Of a stretch of DNA of 64,000 nucleotides, positions 24,651 to 36,697 are shown piece after piece. A model generated the notes under the pieces. It was not told where the DNA came from, did no database searches, and worked only from the letters and a program-made list of their open reading frames with translations. Each line of letters starts with the position of its first letter. Within the stretch, counting starts at the first letter, position 1. This DNA comes from Ryuthela nishihirai. Its lineage: Eukaryota > Arthropoda > Arachnida > Araneae > Heptathelidae. A program made the translations under genes and the position numbers. The stretch spans positions 64,622,446 through 64,686,445 of the forward strand of contig JAWZYU010000013.1 in the NCBI GenBank assembly GCA_038380435.1, written 5' to 3'.

Positions 24651-26640
24651 CAAGAAAGTCTGGTGGCAGTTTTAGAATCAGCAAATGTACCTTTAAACAG
24701 ACTTCTAACCATAACTGGTTCAGTTCTAACTGTGTGAATCATAAATGGAATGGTAACTGTAGGATGTTTCAGCAAGAGCCACTTCATTTTTCGTCTTGGG
24801 TGTCCTTTTAAACAAAATTTTTTTTACCTTTTTGAGAGCTTGCAGACATCTTAACATTTGTAATATGTGCTTTGGACTTCACATGTTGCATAATATCATT
24901 TTTACCACTATGATCGGTTGAAAAAGTTGCATATCATGCATCTGGCAATAAAACTGGTCTCTACTAGGCTGAGTTCAATTGAAAATATTTTGTCCATTTG
25001 TTATTAAAAGTTACTAGATACTTGTTTTTTTAGGACAAGCTAAGCTAGACATTTTGATTGGGCCTGGAGGGAAAAAAGTAAATGTGTTGAGTAAAAAAAT
25101 TGTAATGACAAATTAATGAACCAATCAAAAGCTTCCAAAAATTGCAAATAAAAATAATTTTGTACTATACAACTTACCCTATTCAGCAAATTCGAATTTT
25201 CTACTAGTTTTTAAACCATCAAATTTTGACCTTGGAAGTTATCTATGGTGATGCTACAGAAAATTATTATGAGTTCTAAATTGATATTGATGTATCAGAA
25301 TTTCAGAAATTTATTAACAGAGTAGCAGACTAAAATGTGCATTTAATTCACCGCCAAAGTGAATTTGAAATATTTCTGCATATAAAGAATAAGATTGTTG
25401 ATAAGAATTATTCCCTTAGCCACCTCAGTGATTGCCAAAAGTATTGTGTTGGTTTACAGTAACAATGCAACTGCCAAGTTCAGAGTTTGAGTTCCAGAAT
25501 GTCATGGTCATTTGTTCTGTCATAACCTAATGCAGATAAGCTAGTATCTTTGTGGGTCTGATCATAGATTGAGAAAAGATAAACTAACCTACTGTGGGTA
25601 TATCAGAACAAATCACAAAAAGGGCAAACAGTTGGTATAAAAAAATTTGAGTTTTAGAAAAATACTCAAATAATTATTCACAGCTGCTTTGAAACTATAT
25701 TTGTGGGCATTTTGGATACAAAACAGGATGTGGGATTTTCATATCAAATGAAGGGGATGTCAGGAATTCTAATGTCATTGCATTTTGCTTATGAGTTTTA
25801 TAGGCCATTTTTGTTAAATGCTGTTGTCATGGAGTAATTTACTAGAATAAGTCAATATGTCTGTTGATTAATAAAAGTTTGGTTGAGAAAGGAATTAATA
25901 ATTCAGCCTCACTTTGAGACTAAAGATGAAGACAAAAATTGATTATTGAAACTTTTTTATTGGTTAAAGGTCTGGGATCTGAGGAGCCCATCCAACCTTC
26001 ATTATTCTAAATTGAGGATTAACAAGGTCAACATTCTGAATGGAAGGTATAAAACTACCATCATAATTGGTAGCCAAAATTATTAACCTGCATCCATTTC
26101 AAGTCGAAAATATACTAATGTATTTAGAGCCAAAAATATAGTTTTCACAGCACTAACAATATTGGCATTATGTATACTATATGGCTGTTAAGCATAAACA
26201 ATAAGAATTTATTTTTAGTTTCTTTTTTTTATCTCTTTTATATCGCGTCTTATAACATTGGAATTCATATGCCTTAATGGAATAGTTGTACAGTAGCATT
26301 TGAAGTCAATGACTTTGAATATATATATATACCTTTCTTAATGCCCTCCTTTTTCTCTAATATTTTACTTTATTTCTCCCTTTGCCTATTTTATTACCAT
26401 ATAAAACTTTATAAATAAAAAATTCAGAATGTGCTAGATACTTTTAGTAACTTTCCTCTGCTTTCATTATAATAGAGCCTGGCAATGCAACTATTTAAAA
26501 TATGTAAACTAATGCAAACATGTAGTGAACAATAAACTATTGATATGTCAATACCCACAGAAGAAGCATTTTGTCTTGAAACTAGTAGCAGTTAATTATT
26601 TATCAGTTTAAATTTAAAGACAGGTTTTTGGAACTTCCAC
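24651..26640. other. no recognised feature
   Basis: AT-rich; nothing supported on either strand. Confidence 0.35.
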
Positions 26641-26642
26641 AA

Positions 26643-26729
26643 ACCATGATCTTATGAAATTCAGAAAATGTGGAAATATCAAAGGTACACTGTGATTTCC
26701 ACATTTTCTGAATTTTATAAGACAATGGT
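26643..26729 (+). ncRNA. pre-miRNA-like hairpin or short foldback repeat
   Basis: Arms 26651-26677 and 26695-26721 are complementary over 27 bp with one mismatch and a 17-nt loop. The core is AAATTCAGAAAATGTGGAAAT against its reverse complement. Pairing continues weakly outward through CCAT and ATGG. The size (about 85 nt) suits a microRNA precursor, but a miniature foldback transposon would look the same. No known miRNA seed is recognised. Confidence 0.35.
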
Positions 26730-27382
26730 ACATTGTGTTCCATTCTCCATCTTGCAAATAAGATTTTATTTAAAATATTCATGGCAGCTGGGGAAGTAAG
26801 TGATGGCCATGTTTATGGACTACATGATCAAGACACACAGCAAAAGGGAGTGATCTTTTTCTATCTAGCATATGAAGAGTTATGAATGCTAATTTAATAT
26901 AGAATATTTTACATTCTAGTAGACTAAACAAAACATTTTGAATAAAACATTTTTTTAAATTACTCTACTGATTTATGGTGTAAAATGTCTGATTAGTGAC
27001 TGAACTGAAACAACATTATAACGATAATTGAGTATTAAACTCCTCTGAATATCAGAAAATGATTTCCTCAAAGCATAATTTATACAATAAGAAAATTTCT
27101 TTTTTGTTCTATATGGAACTACTTTTTTAATATTAGTAAAATTTTCAATGTATAAATACTTTTTATAGTTAAAGCAGTTATACAAAATACTTTGACAATT
27201 AAAATACTGACATATAAATTGTAAAAAAAGTTGGGAAATTAAAAAGAGCTTTCAATAATAATCACCAAATTAATGTTCAAAACTTTAATTTGTCATCATT
27301 TAATAAAAGCTTCTGACCTAGTATCAAATTAGTGATACAAAGCTTTAGCTTGCTTAGCACTAATGCATATTTGAAGGGGCTT

Positions 27383-27748
27383 TGGGTTGGGTTGTTTTAC
27401 CTCTGAACAGCACTTTTTTGCACACCATGGGCTAAATGGCCAGGTCACAAGGCCCCCAAAGGCTCAGAGAAGGTAGGGGGAGGGGACCCACTGGAACAGC
27501 TGTTGGGAGACAGATGGTAGCCTCCCATTAAGGCCATCCAGCATGTTCTTTAATGTGCACAGGATACAGCTCTCCTGTACATGGAGCTTAACGTCCCATC
27601 CTATGGATGGCGGCCTTTCCAAATCCATCGGTGTCCCCTACTGACTGAGGGTAAGGCGGGAAGTTTTGCAGAGATAAGTCTCAAGCTGTCTCGGGTGGGA
27701 CTCGAACCTGAGAACTGCAGATTACGAGCCTGGCGCGCTACCGACTGA
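27383..27748 (-). mobile_element. SINE family A, with poly-G at its 5' end
   Basis: Reverse copy from GGGTTGGGTTGTTTTACCTC to GCGCGCTACCGACTGAG. Where the family has GCCACCCCCGCCC, this copy runs into about 19 G residues (27748-27766). One small internal deletion lies near CATGGAGCTTAACG. Confidence 0.87.
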
Positions 27749-27766
27749 GGGGGGGGGGGGGGGGGG

Positions 27767-28496
27767 TTGTTATACCATAATCAAAGAGGCAACTAGAAAT
27801 GCAAGAATTATTTTTAATATTCAAAATTTGACAGCTGCCTTTAAATATAATAAAAAATGCAAACCAGAATTTAGTTTTTAATGCAAAGTTTTTGAACACA
27901 AATTCAGATTTTTTTTCTGTTTTTTCCAGGTGAAATGATAACGAAAAAAAATTAAAGGAATGCATTTCTTTTACTTTTTTCCTTAATTTGGAATAGATAT
28001 ATGTGTGAAAGAAGACAACTATTTTAACAGTTCTTTCAAGTCAACCCTTTGTTTTAGATCATCTTTTGAAAAGTTCAATGCTATTTGAAATGCAAGAAGG
28101 AAATAATAATAATTGAGAATGAATTTCATACATAATGTTACAATGGCATTTTGCTATTTACCACAGAGTAGAAAAGAAGATAAAGCTTACTAATTTTCTT
28201 ATTAAATGGGCTGATTGCAAAGGGTAATTAATATAATACAATATATATTTTACATAGTATTGAAATTTACATTGTACATTAGTGCATGTGTTGTATGATT
28301 TACACAAATTCATGAAGTACAAAATTAAAACAAATAATTCAGAATTTAATCCTTGTTCAACTTTGCCATCATAATTTACCCAAATACAAAAATGATACAT
28401 ACTCATAAAATCTAAAAGCTGTGCAAAAATATTTAAACTAAATATGTCATTTTAAATTTTTATATTTCATCTTATATTTTTAAACAAAAAAAATTA
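27767..28496. other. no recognised feature
   Basis: AT-rich; nothing supported on either strand. Confidence 0.35.
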
Positions 28497-28665
28497 CTTC
28501 TCAAGAAAGCTACTTGCCAAGGAAATCTGATAGGAGTCTGTCAGTATAATATTCTGAAAAGACCTATGGGAAAGGTGAGATCTCAACAAAAAGAATAACA
28601 ACCATGCATCATCATCTAGGATTTAAATCCAGTTTTGATCTTCAGTCAAACATAATAATCACATA
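28497..28665 (-). mobile_element. SINE family B, old copy
   Basis: Decayed reverse copy. ACTTGCCAAGGAAATCTGAT, GGAGTCTGTCAGTATAATAT and ACCATGCATCATCATCTAGG occur in the family order, and the head is barely readable. Confidence 0.6.
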
Positions 28666-30127
28666 AGATAGGAAAAATGATAAACTTACTTATAAATTTC
28701 TTGCAGAACCACTAAAATAAAGATGCACAAATTGCATAGTTGTCAAGTTTACTGGGCACCATACCAATGTTAACTGCTTGAATAATTTCTTTAGAAATCA
28801 AATATGCATTTCTTTGCTTTGACATCATACACTAGATATATTGGGTGTGGGCTCAAGTCTTTGAGCCTGCACTCAATATGGGAAAAGCATTTCTCTGATG
28901 CATTATAAGACATATATATACAGAAAGGCAGGTCACAAATCATTAATTTATTCTCATATTATTAATTGCAATCATTTTATGACAAAATTAAAATGTTAAT
29001 GCTATTTGGAACAATAATATTAGAAATACTAATAGAAACTAAAATTTCATGGGAAACGATCATTATAAATGTAAAGAGCCAATCATTTATTAAATATAGA
29101 AAATATATAAAAAATAATCAAGTGCCACATGGTACATATTTCTATTTACTAAAGACTAATTAAAAGGTTGAAATTATAATAAATTTTTTATATATTTTTA
29201 CTTTTTCCTCCCATAGTTACAAGAAATATTTTAAATTTAAATTATTCTGAGCATGCCTGAACTCTGAACTCATCTCTAATATACACATATTACATAGTTT
29301 GGTAAATATATATTTCCTTTGATAACAGTTGAGATTTTGTCATTCAAGTTTAAAATACAGAATACTTCCAAATATAGGAAGAGTGACATACTCATTGTAA
29401 ATATAGGTGACCTAGAATCCCTGTAGTTATAAACCATGTGCCACTAAATTCAAATTATTTGAAAGCTAATTAGCACTAGTTTCAATTTTTGAGAATTCAA
29501 ACAAAATTAATTTTTTGTGTGTAAAAGATAGTAAAATAATAATGACTTTTGTATTTGGGTAAATATAGTACCTAATTAAATGTACCAAGGCAACAATTTC
29601 TGAATAAACTTTAATGCACAAGTAATTTACTATCACTTAACATTGTTTTTACATGATCATATTGTTTTTCCACATGTCAAATAAGAGAAAAACTTACCAA
29701 CATTAAAATAATTTCCACCAATGCTTTAATTGTAAAGCTTATTTACTGATAACTTTAAAATGTTTATATAACAAGCAACACTTATAAAATTGTTCTCTTT
29801 CACCACCTACATGTATATATATATGAATCATTTCTTGCTTTGTGATTTCTTTACTATCACCAGGAAAGGATGCTCAAAAATCCACAGAACAGTTCTCAAT
29901 TAATGACTATCTTACAAAATATGTTCATGATAGTTTTAAAGTACTTGTGCTCCTTCTTTGAAGGTGGGTCTGGATTTATTAAAGCTCTTGTACATCTAAC
30001 TCATTAAAATACCTTTTGCTCTTTAAATTACTGAACACACATTAAAAATGCTGGGAATCAGTTGGCAGGTTCTCAACACTCTGTATTAGAGCTATTTGTG
30101 TTTTACATAAAAACTATGTCAGTGCTG
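28666..30127. other. 3' UTR and DNA downstream of the CNOT6-like gene
   Basis: AT-rich sequence without coding signals. Part of it next to 30127 must be 3' UTR, but its end cannot be set from sequence alone. Confidence 0.5.
29975..29980 (-). terminator. candidate poly(A) signal of the CNOT6-like gene
   Basis: The first AATAAA on the minus strand after the stop codon lies here, about 150 bases downstream. Such hexamers are common by chance in AT-rich DNA, and metazoan CNOT6 3' UTRs are often longer, so this is only a candidate. Confidence 0.25.
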
Positions 30128-30356
30128 CTACCTACGAACCATAAACCCATTAGGTAATGGTGTAGGTGGTAACAAAACAGGCACAAATTCCAGTTCAACC
30201 AATAAAGGAAAATGATCTGAAGGTACATGAGGATGTGGGCAACCATGCACTTTATTCTGTTTCATCCACTCTGGATCTATAGGCCCCAAAAGCCCTAATA
30301 ATGACATATGATTTGTGGAAAAGAAAACATAATCAATGATGCCTCTGAAGTCACAT
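30128..30356 (-). CDS. CNOT6: CNOT6/CCR4 deadenylase, terminal coding exon with stop
   Basis: The last coding exon gives 75 residues and a TAG stop at 30130-30128. It opens with CDFRGIIDYVFFS, whose Asp matches a catalytic position (D489 in human CNOT6L). It continues with LLGLLGPIDPEW and HGCPHPHVPSDHFPLL, which contains the Asp-His pair that ends every EEP active site (H529 in human CNOT6L). The protein finishes in a Pro/Leu-rich tail and Arg-Arg, the usual end point of CNOT6 proteins. The acceptor TTTTTTACAG precedes 30356. All catalytic residues expected in these three exons are present, so I read this as a functional host gene rather than a retrocopy, and the intact introns support that. 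Confidence 0.94.
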
Positions 30357-30875
30357 CTGTAAAAAATAACATATTCAGGAATTAGTTTAAAATAATCGAA
30401 AATATTATCAAGTGATCAACTAAAATATTTTTTGTAAAAAACATGAAAAATATGTTAAAATTCCATTTTATAAATATTTTATGCTTTTTTTAAATTGAAA
30501 TATCATATAGTACAGTCAGCAGCACATTAGATTCATAACTAGAGGTTTCCAGGTTTAGTTTACAACTACACAGCACCAGATTTTTCTCTATTAACTCAGT
30601 CCATGACAGGAAAAGGGATACAACTGAGTTTAGAAAGACTGCTGTTCATCAGATGGGACTTTAATTGTCTGCTGCATCATAAATCACAGGCATCTCATAC
30701 TTATCCAGCCTGAAGTCTGATGGTGATTAAAAAGATCTCACCTTCTGTGTATCACAAAGCACACCGATTCATAGTATTGAAGTACTCTGAATTGTCACAC
30801 TGAGGAAGAAAATTTCATCCCTGTAGGTCATGAGTCATCCATGACTTGGTTAAAATAAAAATGAGTTATTTTAAA

Positions 30876-31657
30876 GTTGATCCATAGTAAATACACAGAT
30901 TACCTGTAGAGATAGACTTCAAACATTAGTTAAAAGATTCTGGAAAAAATTAATCGCAGACACAACGGGAATCGAACCCACAACTCTCCAGATTCATGCC
31001 AGAGTGCGTTACCATTACACCACACATCAGACAAGGAAATTTTTCAGAGTAAGACCTTATAAATCTTCACTGAGACATGGCTGACACAGCGCCATCTATA
31101 CTCAAGGAGATGCAACTTTTTTCCAACTGTTGCTATTGATTTTTTAAATGTTAATGAGAAGGTTGATAACACTCAAGCGTATATATGGTTAAAAATCGAT
31201 CCAGAGTAAATACACAGATTACCTGTAGAGATAGATTTCAACCATTAGTTAAAAGATTCTGAAAAAAATTCATTGCTGACAAGATGGGAATAAAAACTGC
31301 AACTCTCCAGATTCATGCCAGAGGTATTTACATTACGCATCAGACAAGGAAATTTTTCAGAATAAAACCTTATAAATCTTCACTGAGATGTGGCTGACAC
31401 AGCGCCATCTATACTCAAGGAGATGCAACTTTTTTCCAATCATTGCTATTGATTTTTTAAATGTTAATGAGAAGGTTGATAACACTCAAGCATATATATG
31501 ATTAAAAATCGATCCATAGTAAATACACAAATTACCTGTAGAGATAGACTTCAAACATTAGTTAAAAGATTCTGAAAAAAATTCAGTGCCGACATGGCAG
31601 GAATCGAACCCGCAACTCTCCAGATTCATGCCAGAGGGCGCTACTATTACACCAAGA
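30876..31657 (-). mobile_element. SINE family C, two and a half tandem copies
   Basis: A third tRNA-like SINE on the minus strand, with Gln-like head features: GTGTGGTGTAATGGTAACGC as A box and GGGTTCGATTCCCG as B box. Three units start at about 30876, 31196 and 31508, so the period is about 312-319 bp. Each unit carries GCGCCATCTATACTCAAGGA and GATAACACTCAAGC. The third breaks off at 31657, where a family A SINE begins. Direct tandem SINEs point to local duplication. Confidence 0.8.
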
Positions 31658-31662
31658 TTCAG

Positions 31663-32040
31663 AGTTGGATTGTTTAACCTCTGAGTGGTACTTTTTTGCA
31701 CACAATGGGATAAATGGCCATGACAAAAGGACCTTGAGGGTTCAGAGAAGGTTGGGGGAGGGGAACCAATGGACAGCTGTTAGAAGACAGATGACAGCCT
31801 CGTATCAATGCCATCCTGTGTGTTCTTTAATGTGCATAGGGTAAGGCTCTCCTCCCACAGTTAACATCCAATCTGATGGACTGCAGTCTTTCCAAGCTGA
31901 TTGGTGTCCCCTTTCTCATTGATGGCAGGGTGGGGATATTTGCAGGAATAAATCTCCATGCTGGTACAGGTGAGACTCGAACATAGGATGTGCAGATTAC
32001 AACCCTGAAGTGCTACTGACTGAGCCATTCCTATCCCTGA
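31663..32040 (-). mobile_element. SINE family A, diverged, inserted at SINE C
   Basis: Reverse copy from GTTGGATTGTTTAACCTCTG to GCTACTGACTGAGCCATTCC. It abuts the truncated third SINE C unit, so it either interrupted it or was moved with it. Most CpGs are lost. Confidence 0.8.
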
Positions 32041-32149
32041 GAGAACACATCATTGTAACTCAAATACATCCTATGCCATATTCAAAAATATTCTGTTATA
32101 GAGAATGTGTTATGGATTAAGTAAGAGATCAAACCCATACATTATATAT

Positions 32150-32262
32150 GTTAAAACAAGCTGGATAGCTTTAATGGAAGGCTTCTGTCAATCCCTAACA
32201 ATTTGCAGGGGGTTCCCACCATACATTTTTTATTTTGGGATCCTTGTGATTTGACCTTTAAC
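32150..32262 (+). mobile_element. SINE family A, small decayed fragment
   Basis: CTGGATAGCTTTAATGGAAG, then CAATCCCTAACAATTTGCAG, a GGGTTCCCACC stretch and GGGATCCTTGTGATTTGACC follow the order of the SINE A body. Confidence 0.45.
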
Positions 32263-32754
32263 TCCAGCATCAATATAGTGCACTACAATAAACCAGTATT
32301 GGCAAATGAACCAGTGTTCAGTTTCTTCCAATAAACCGCTGTTGGCAAATGAAAACTGTTTCGTTACATTTTTCATTACAGCCAAAAATTTCCTAGCGTT
32401 TTTTTGTAATAGCAAAATTTAAATTTAATATTTTTGTTACATTTAATATTATAATGAAATATTTTTGGTAGAAATACAAAATAAGCTATTATTTTAATTA
32501 TATATCATCAAGTGGTTCACAGCAGTCAGATCAAAACAACTGTTAAGAAGCAAATAAACTGAAAAAAAAAAGATTTAAATAACTCAAATATATAAATATT
32601 AAGCATAAATGTAAATCAGTCACATTTTCCAAGAAAATTTTTAAAAACCATTAAAATGGAAAAGAAAACTGTACACCAGAACAGCATTCTGGATATATGT
32701 GCCATCTATACTCAAGTATATTGTCACCTGCCCTCCTCCCTTAATTTTTTACTA

Positions 32755-32865
32755 GATCCAGGCCTGGACTTGATGAAAGATTCAGTCTTTCAATAGCTGT
32801 CCATCCCCAACCAATTTCTGAGCCCTTTGGAAACTTTGTGGCCTACACATGCAGTCAACTTCAAC
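32755..32865 (+). mobile_element. possible SINE family A fragment
   Basis: Weak colinear similarity to the SINE A body: AATAGCTGTCCATCCCCAAC, GAGCCCTTTGGAAACTTTGT and GGCCT. The motif GCCATCTATACTCAAG just upstream (32701) is exactly the SINE C interior and may be its displaced remainder. Confidence 0.3.
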
Positions 32866-33656
32866 AAATAGTTGAAACCTAGTAGCTTCATTGCATATTC
32901 TATGTTATATTTAAAAAAAATTATTGTATAATCTCATTATATAAAAAAAAAAAACTTATTAATAATTTATTAATATTGTTTTATTGTTAAATAATCTTAT
33001 AGTAACAAATTGAATTATAACCAGAAGTGCTTTAAAAGTTCAATCCCCTTGAGCAAAAAAGTAGGTAAGGAAGGTGATTTAAACTTCTGTTGCAAGGAGT
33101 TGCCGTGTTTTAATTGTTGATGTTTAGATTACCTGTAAAGAAATCTGGTTACTAAATTTATACATTGTGAATTTATTGTAGAATTGCACATATTTTCCTT
33201 TTTTTATCCTTTTAAGCATAATGAACTCAAAATAATAAGCAATTTTAAAATACAATATTTTTGTTACTTGGAGAAAGATTTTAATCTAAGCGGCACCAGT
33301 GTTATCACAAACACCAGGGAGGTATTTTTCTGTCAGTAACAAAAAGTTGTTCTTAAAATCCCTTCATTATGCTCAAAAAGACTGAACAGCCTTTACCAGA
33401 CAGTTATAATAGTTTTGGGTTCTTAATTGAGGATTCTAAAAGAAAGCTTTTTCTATGTAATATTATCTTAATCATAATATATAATATTATCATCATTCAA
33501 TGCATATACCAAGTTTCCCTGTACCATGATATTATACACTATGGAAAATATGCTGCTCTAAATATTCAACACCTTAGGCAACTTACAAAATATGACACCT
33601 TAGTTTACTTATGAAGAAGGAAACCCAATTTATATCATATCTAACTTGACTTTTAA

Positions 33657-34164
33657 CCCTTTTGGCCCTGCCAATGGCATTTGTCACCTTAATATATAAA
33701 GAGTTCTAGCTACTGGCTGAGTATCTAGTTTCACCATAAAGCATTAGATGTCACCTCTACAAAGTATGTGAATCACATTTCATGACATAGTTCAACAAGA
33801 AGTGAGTGTTTACATATCTGAGTGACCCATATTGTTCTGCTATTCAAGATGAATGATAATAACCTGAACACCATGTTTGGTAAGTACTAATCTAAAATCG
33901 AAATAAAAAAATTGTTTCAAAATTTTTCACACAAAATAATTTGATAAGATCTTTGTATAAAAACATTATTTAAAATGAATAAAAAATATGCTTTCATTTT
34001 TATCTCTAAGACCTGATGGTGGCATTTGCCACGATTTCCTAGTTTCTAAACCTATGGCAGAAACCCACTCAAACTTAGTAGGGGAGTCCTTGTATGTCTT
34101 ACATTCAATTATTGATGATAAAAAAAAAGTTATTTTTCAAATTAAAAATTCAGGGCTGAAAGGG
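33657..34164. mobile_element. piggyBac-like MITE flanked by TTAA
   Basis: TTAA stands on both sides (33653-33656 and 34165-34168), the invariant piggyBac target. The termini CCCTTTTGGCCCTG and, from the right end inward, CCCTTTCAGCCCTG are inverted repeats that fit the CCCTTTnnnCCC pattern of the superfamily. The 508-bp interior has no transposase. It lies 25 bases from the 3' end of an RTE LINE copy. Confidence 0.78.
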
Positions 34165-34189
34165 TTAAGAAAGGCTCTATCTGTAATGT

Positions 34190-36697
34190 AAATTATGGTA
34201 CATACAGAATCCTCAATCAGCCATGGGCTACAGAGGTCCAACCAGATTGTGGAATTTGGTTCTCTGAACAGGTCTGTCTTGAGCACGGCTGATCCATCTA
34301 GCTACTGCAAACCAATTCCAATGAGGTCCTGTTTGACAGTGTCTATCCACTGCATTCCAGGTCTGCCCCTCTTTCTCAGACCTTTAGGCACACTGTTCAT
34401 AACTCTATTTGCTAATCTATAGTTATGCATATGAGAAACATGGCCAAACCAAAGCATTCTGCACAATACGCTGCTAAAAGGAGGTTGATGACCCTTTTAT
34501 CTAACCTCATCATTACTTGCAAAGCTAAACCACCTAATGTCCAAAATACTGCAGAAGCATCTAGAATTAAAGGCATGAAGTTTCCTGTTATCTTGTTTAC
34601 AAAGGGTCTATGTTTCATTACCATAACAACTTTAGAAAGAACAAACTATTGTAGAGCCTAATTTTAGTGTTTATGTGGTTTTGCTTATTTCTCCACACTC
34701 TCCATCCATTCTAAAATTTTTTAAATTTTTTAAAAAAGTCCAAAAGATTCTTAAAAGTCCCAGCAGCAATCACATTATCAATTATATCGCTCCCAAGATA
34801 ATTAAACTGAAACACTTGCTCAAGGGTGCAACTTCAGATTAACTTAACCACAACCTGCCTGACAAATTTTCATCACTTTTTCTCTATTCTACTACCAGTC
34901 TCATCAACAGCTCTATTGAAAGAGTTAATCTCATCGACATCATTTGCCAAAAGGGCTAAATCATCAGCTTCATCTAAATCAGAAATTTTCAAATCACTAG
35001 AAAATTTATTCTGCGTAACCTAATATCAATACCAAAGATAACCAAAGATAATCAATAACCAAAGAGAAAAGAAGACAAAAATGCACCCTTGTAACTCCAC
35101 TAGCAATGCTAAACCAATCAGCACAAGTCTTACCAACTCTCACACATGACTCAGTGTTTTCATAAAGAATATTCATTATGTTAACTTGTCTGGTATGCCA
35201 TACAATCTCATGATCAATCACAAATTATGATAGTCAACAGAGTCAAAAGCCTTTCTGAAATCTACAAAACTAGTAATCACAGGTTTCTGAACTCTAAACA
35301 TTTCTCAAGAATCTGCCTAAGGGAAAAAACCTGCTCTATACATCCACTGTCAATTCTGAATCAATACACAATTGTCCATCAACCAGATTCTATATTCTAT
35401 TAAGTCCAATCAGGCAAAGAACTTTACCTGAAACAGAAGGAAGGCTGATATCGTTGTAGTATTTATTTATATACATTACACACCACTGTCCTGTGGCCAA
35501 GTGGTTAGCGCAACTTGGCTACTGATCAGAGGGACCTGGGTTCAAGTCCCGGGTAAGGCATGGATGTTTGTTTTTTCTGCTGAGGTCCTGCCATCCTCAC
35601 AGACCTTCTACTATGGCATATAAACTGACAGGCTCCTGTCAGACCTCTGTGGCAAGCAGCTGCTTGTGGGGGTATTTATTTTTATACATTACACTCCTTC
35701 GAGTACTCGGTGAATTGACACCTCTCACTAAAAAATTAATTACTGAATCCCTGTAATTATCACAAGAATTAAAATCACCTTTTTTAAAAATAGGGTTAAT
35801 AACAGCTCTAGTAAAATCTTTAGGAATAATGCATTTATCATAAAAGTTATTTAAAATTTCAGACAGTCATGTAATAATAGCATTCCTATCTGTAACCATT
35901 TCAGTAGTAATTTCATCAAACCCTACAGATTTATTTAGTTTAAGTTTAGAAATAGCCAAAATATCTTTGGCCTGTGATATAGAACCAACATTAAAACAAG
36001 CAATGCATCATCATTACAAACAATGGGAGTAGAACTAACCACACTGTTTATAACATCACTGAAATGCTCAGCCCATCTAGCCATGGTAAAATCCTAACCT
36101 TATGTTTGTTCCCTCAATCCCTGTAGACTTGTTAATTTCTTTTCACACAAAACATTAACTATCTGGTACATCTTTCTAAGATCTAACTAAAGATAAATCT
36201 TATAAATTGTTAACTAATCTTTTACACGCTTATTAAGGTTTTTGTAATACTTTCTGTTAGGACTAGTATTTGTTGATTAAGGATATTCCTGCATTTCTTT
36301 CTCACAAAAATAAGCTCCAGTGCTTTACCACTCAAATAGCATTGTCTTCTCTGCTCCTTTTTACCCAAAAGAATACTGTTAGTTTCAAGAAAAGCCTATT
36401 TAAAATGTTCCCATTCTTTCTCAACTAAGGAGTAAGAATATATTTCAAATTAGTTTATTTCAATTGTATTCCATTGTTTCTCAACTAAGGAGTAAGAATA
36501 TATTTCAAAAAAGTTTATTTCAATTGTAAATAAACCATGATTGTCATATTGACTAAGTAACTTATCATGGTAAGCTTTGGCTATAACTGGGTCTTTCAAA
36601 GCGTCAGTATTAAAGTTAACCTTTTTAGCCTTAGCACACCACTTTTTAAGTTTATATGTAAGACACTTTTAACAAAGTAATGGTCATAATCAGAGCT
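34190..36697 (-). mobile_element. RTE-type LINE, decayed copy
   Basis: Colinear with the LINE at 46906-50220 over most of its reverse transcriptase and linker. Its 3' end is at about 34195 (CAGCCATGGGCTACAGAGGTC) and it is cut at 36697 near TGGTCATAATCAGAGC. The catalytic YADD box is changed to EADD at about 34966-34977. Many indels break the frame. It contains a SINE B insertion with surrounding foreign DNA (about 35458-35745). A 60-bp stretch is duplicated in tandem at about 36415-36530. Confidence 0.88.
35483..35671 (+). mobile_element. SINE family B nested in the RTE LINE copy
   Basis: Complete SINE B with head CCTGTGGCCAAGTGGTTAGC, the tail palindrome CTGACAGGCTCCTGTCAG and CAAGCAGCTGCTTG. 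A target-site duplication of about 23 bp (GTATTTATTT[A/T]TATACATTACAC) lies at 35459-35481 and 35672-35694. Confidence 0.88.

Noticed and set aside
24407..24811. 134-codon plus-strand open frame
   Set aside because: Its first half is the antisense of the Penelope-like N-terminal piece and the rest is TA-rich; no independent support.
30950..31022. Gln-like tRNA on the minus strand
   Set aside because: The anticodon stem does not pair and the same sequence recurs in tandem units. It is a SINE head.
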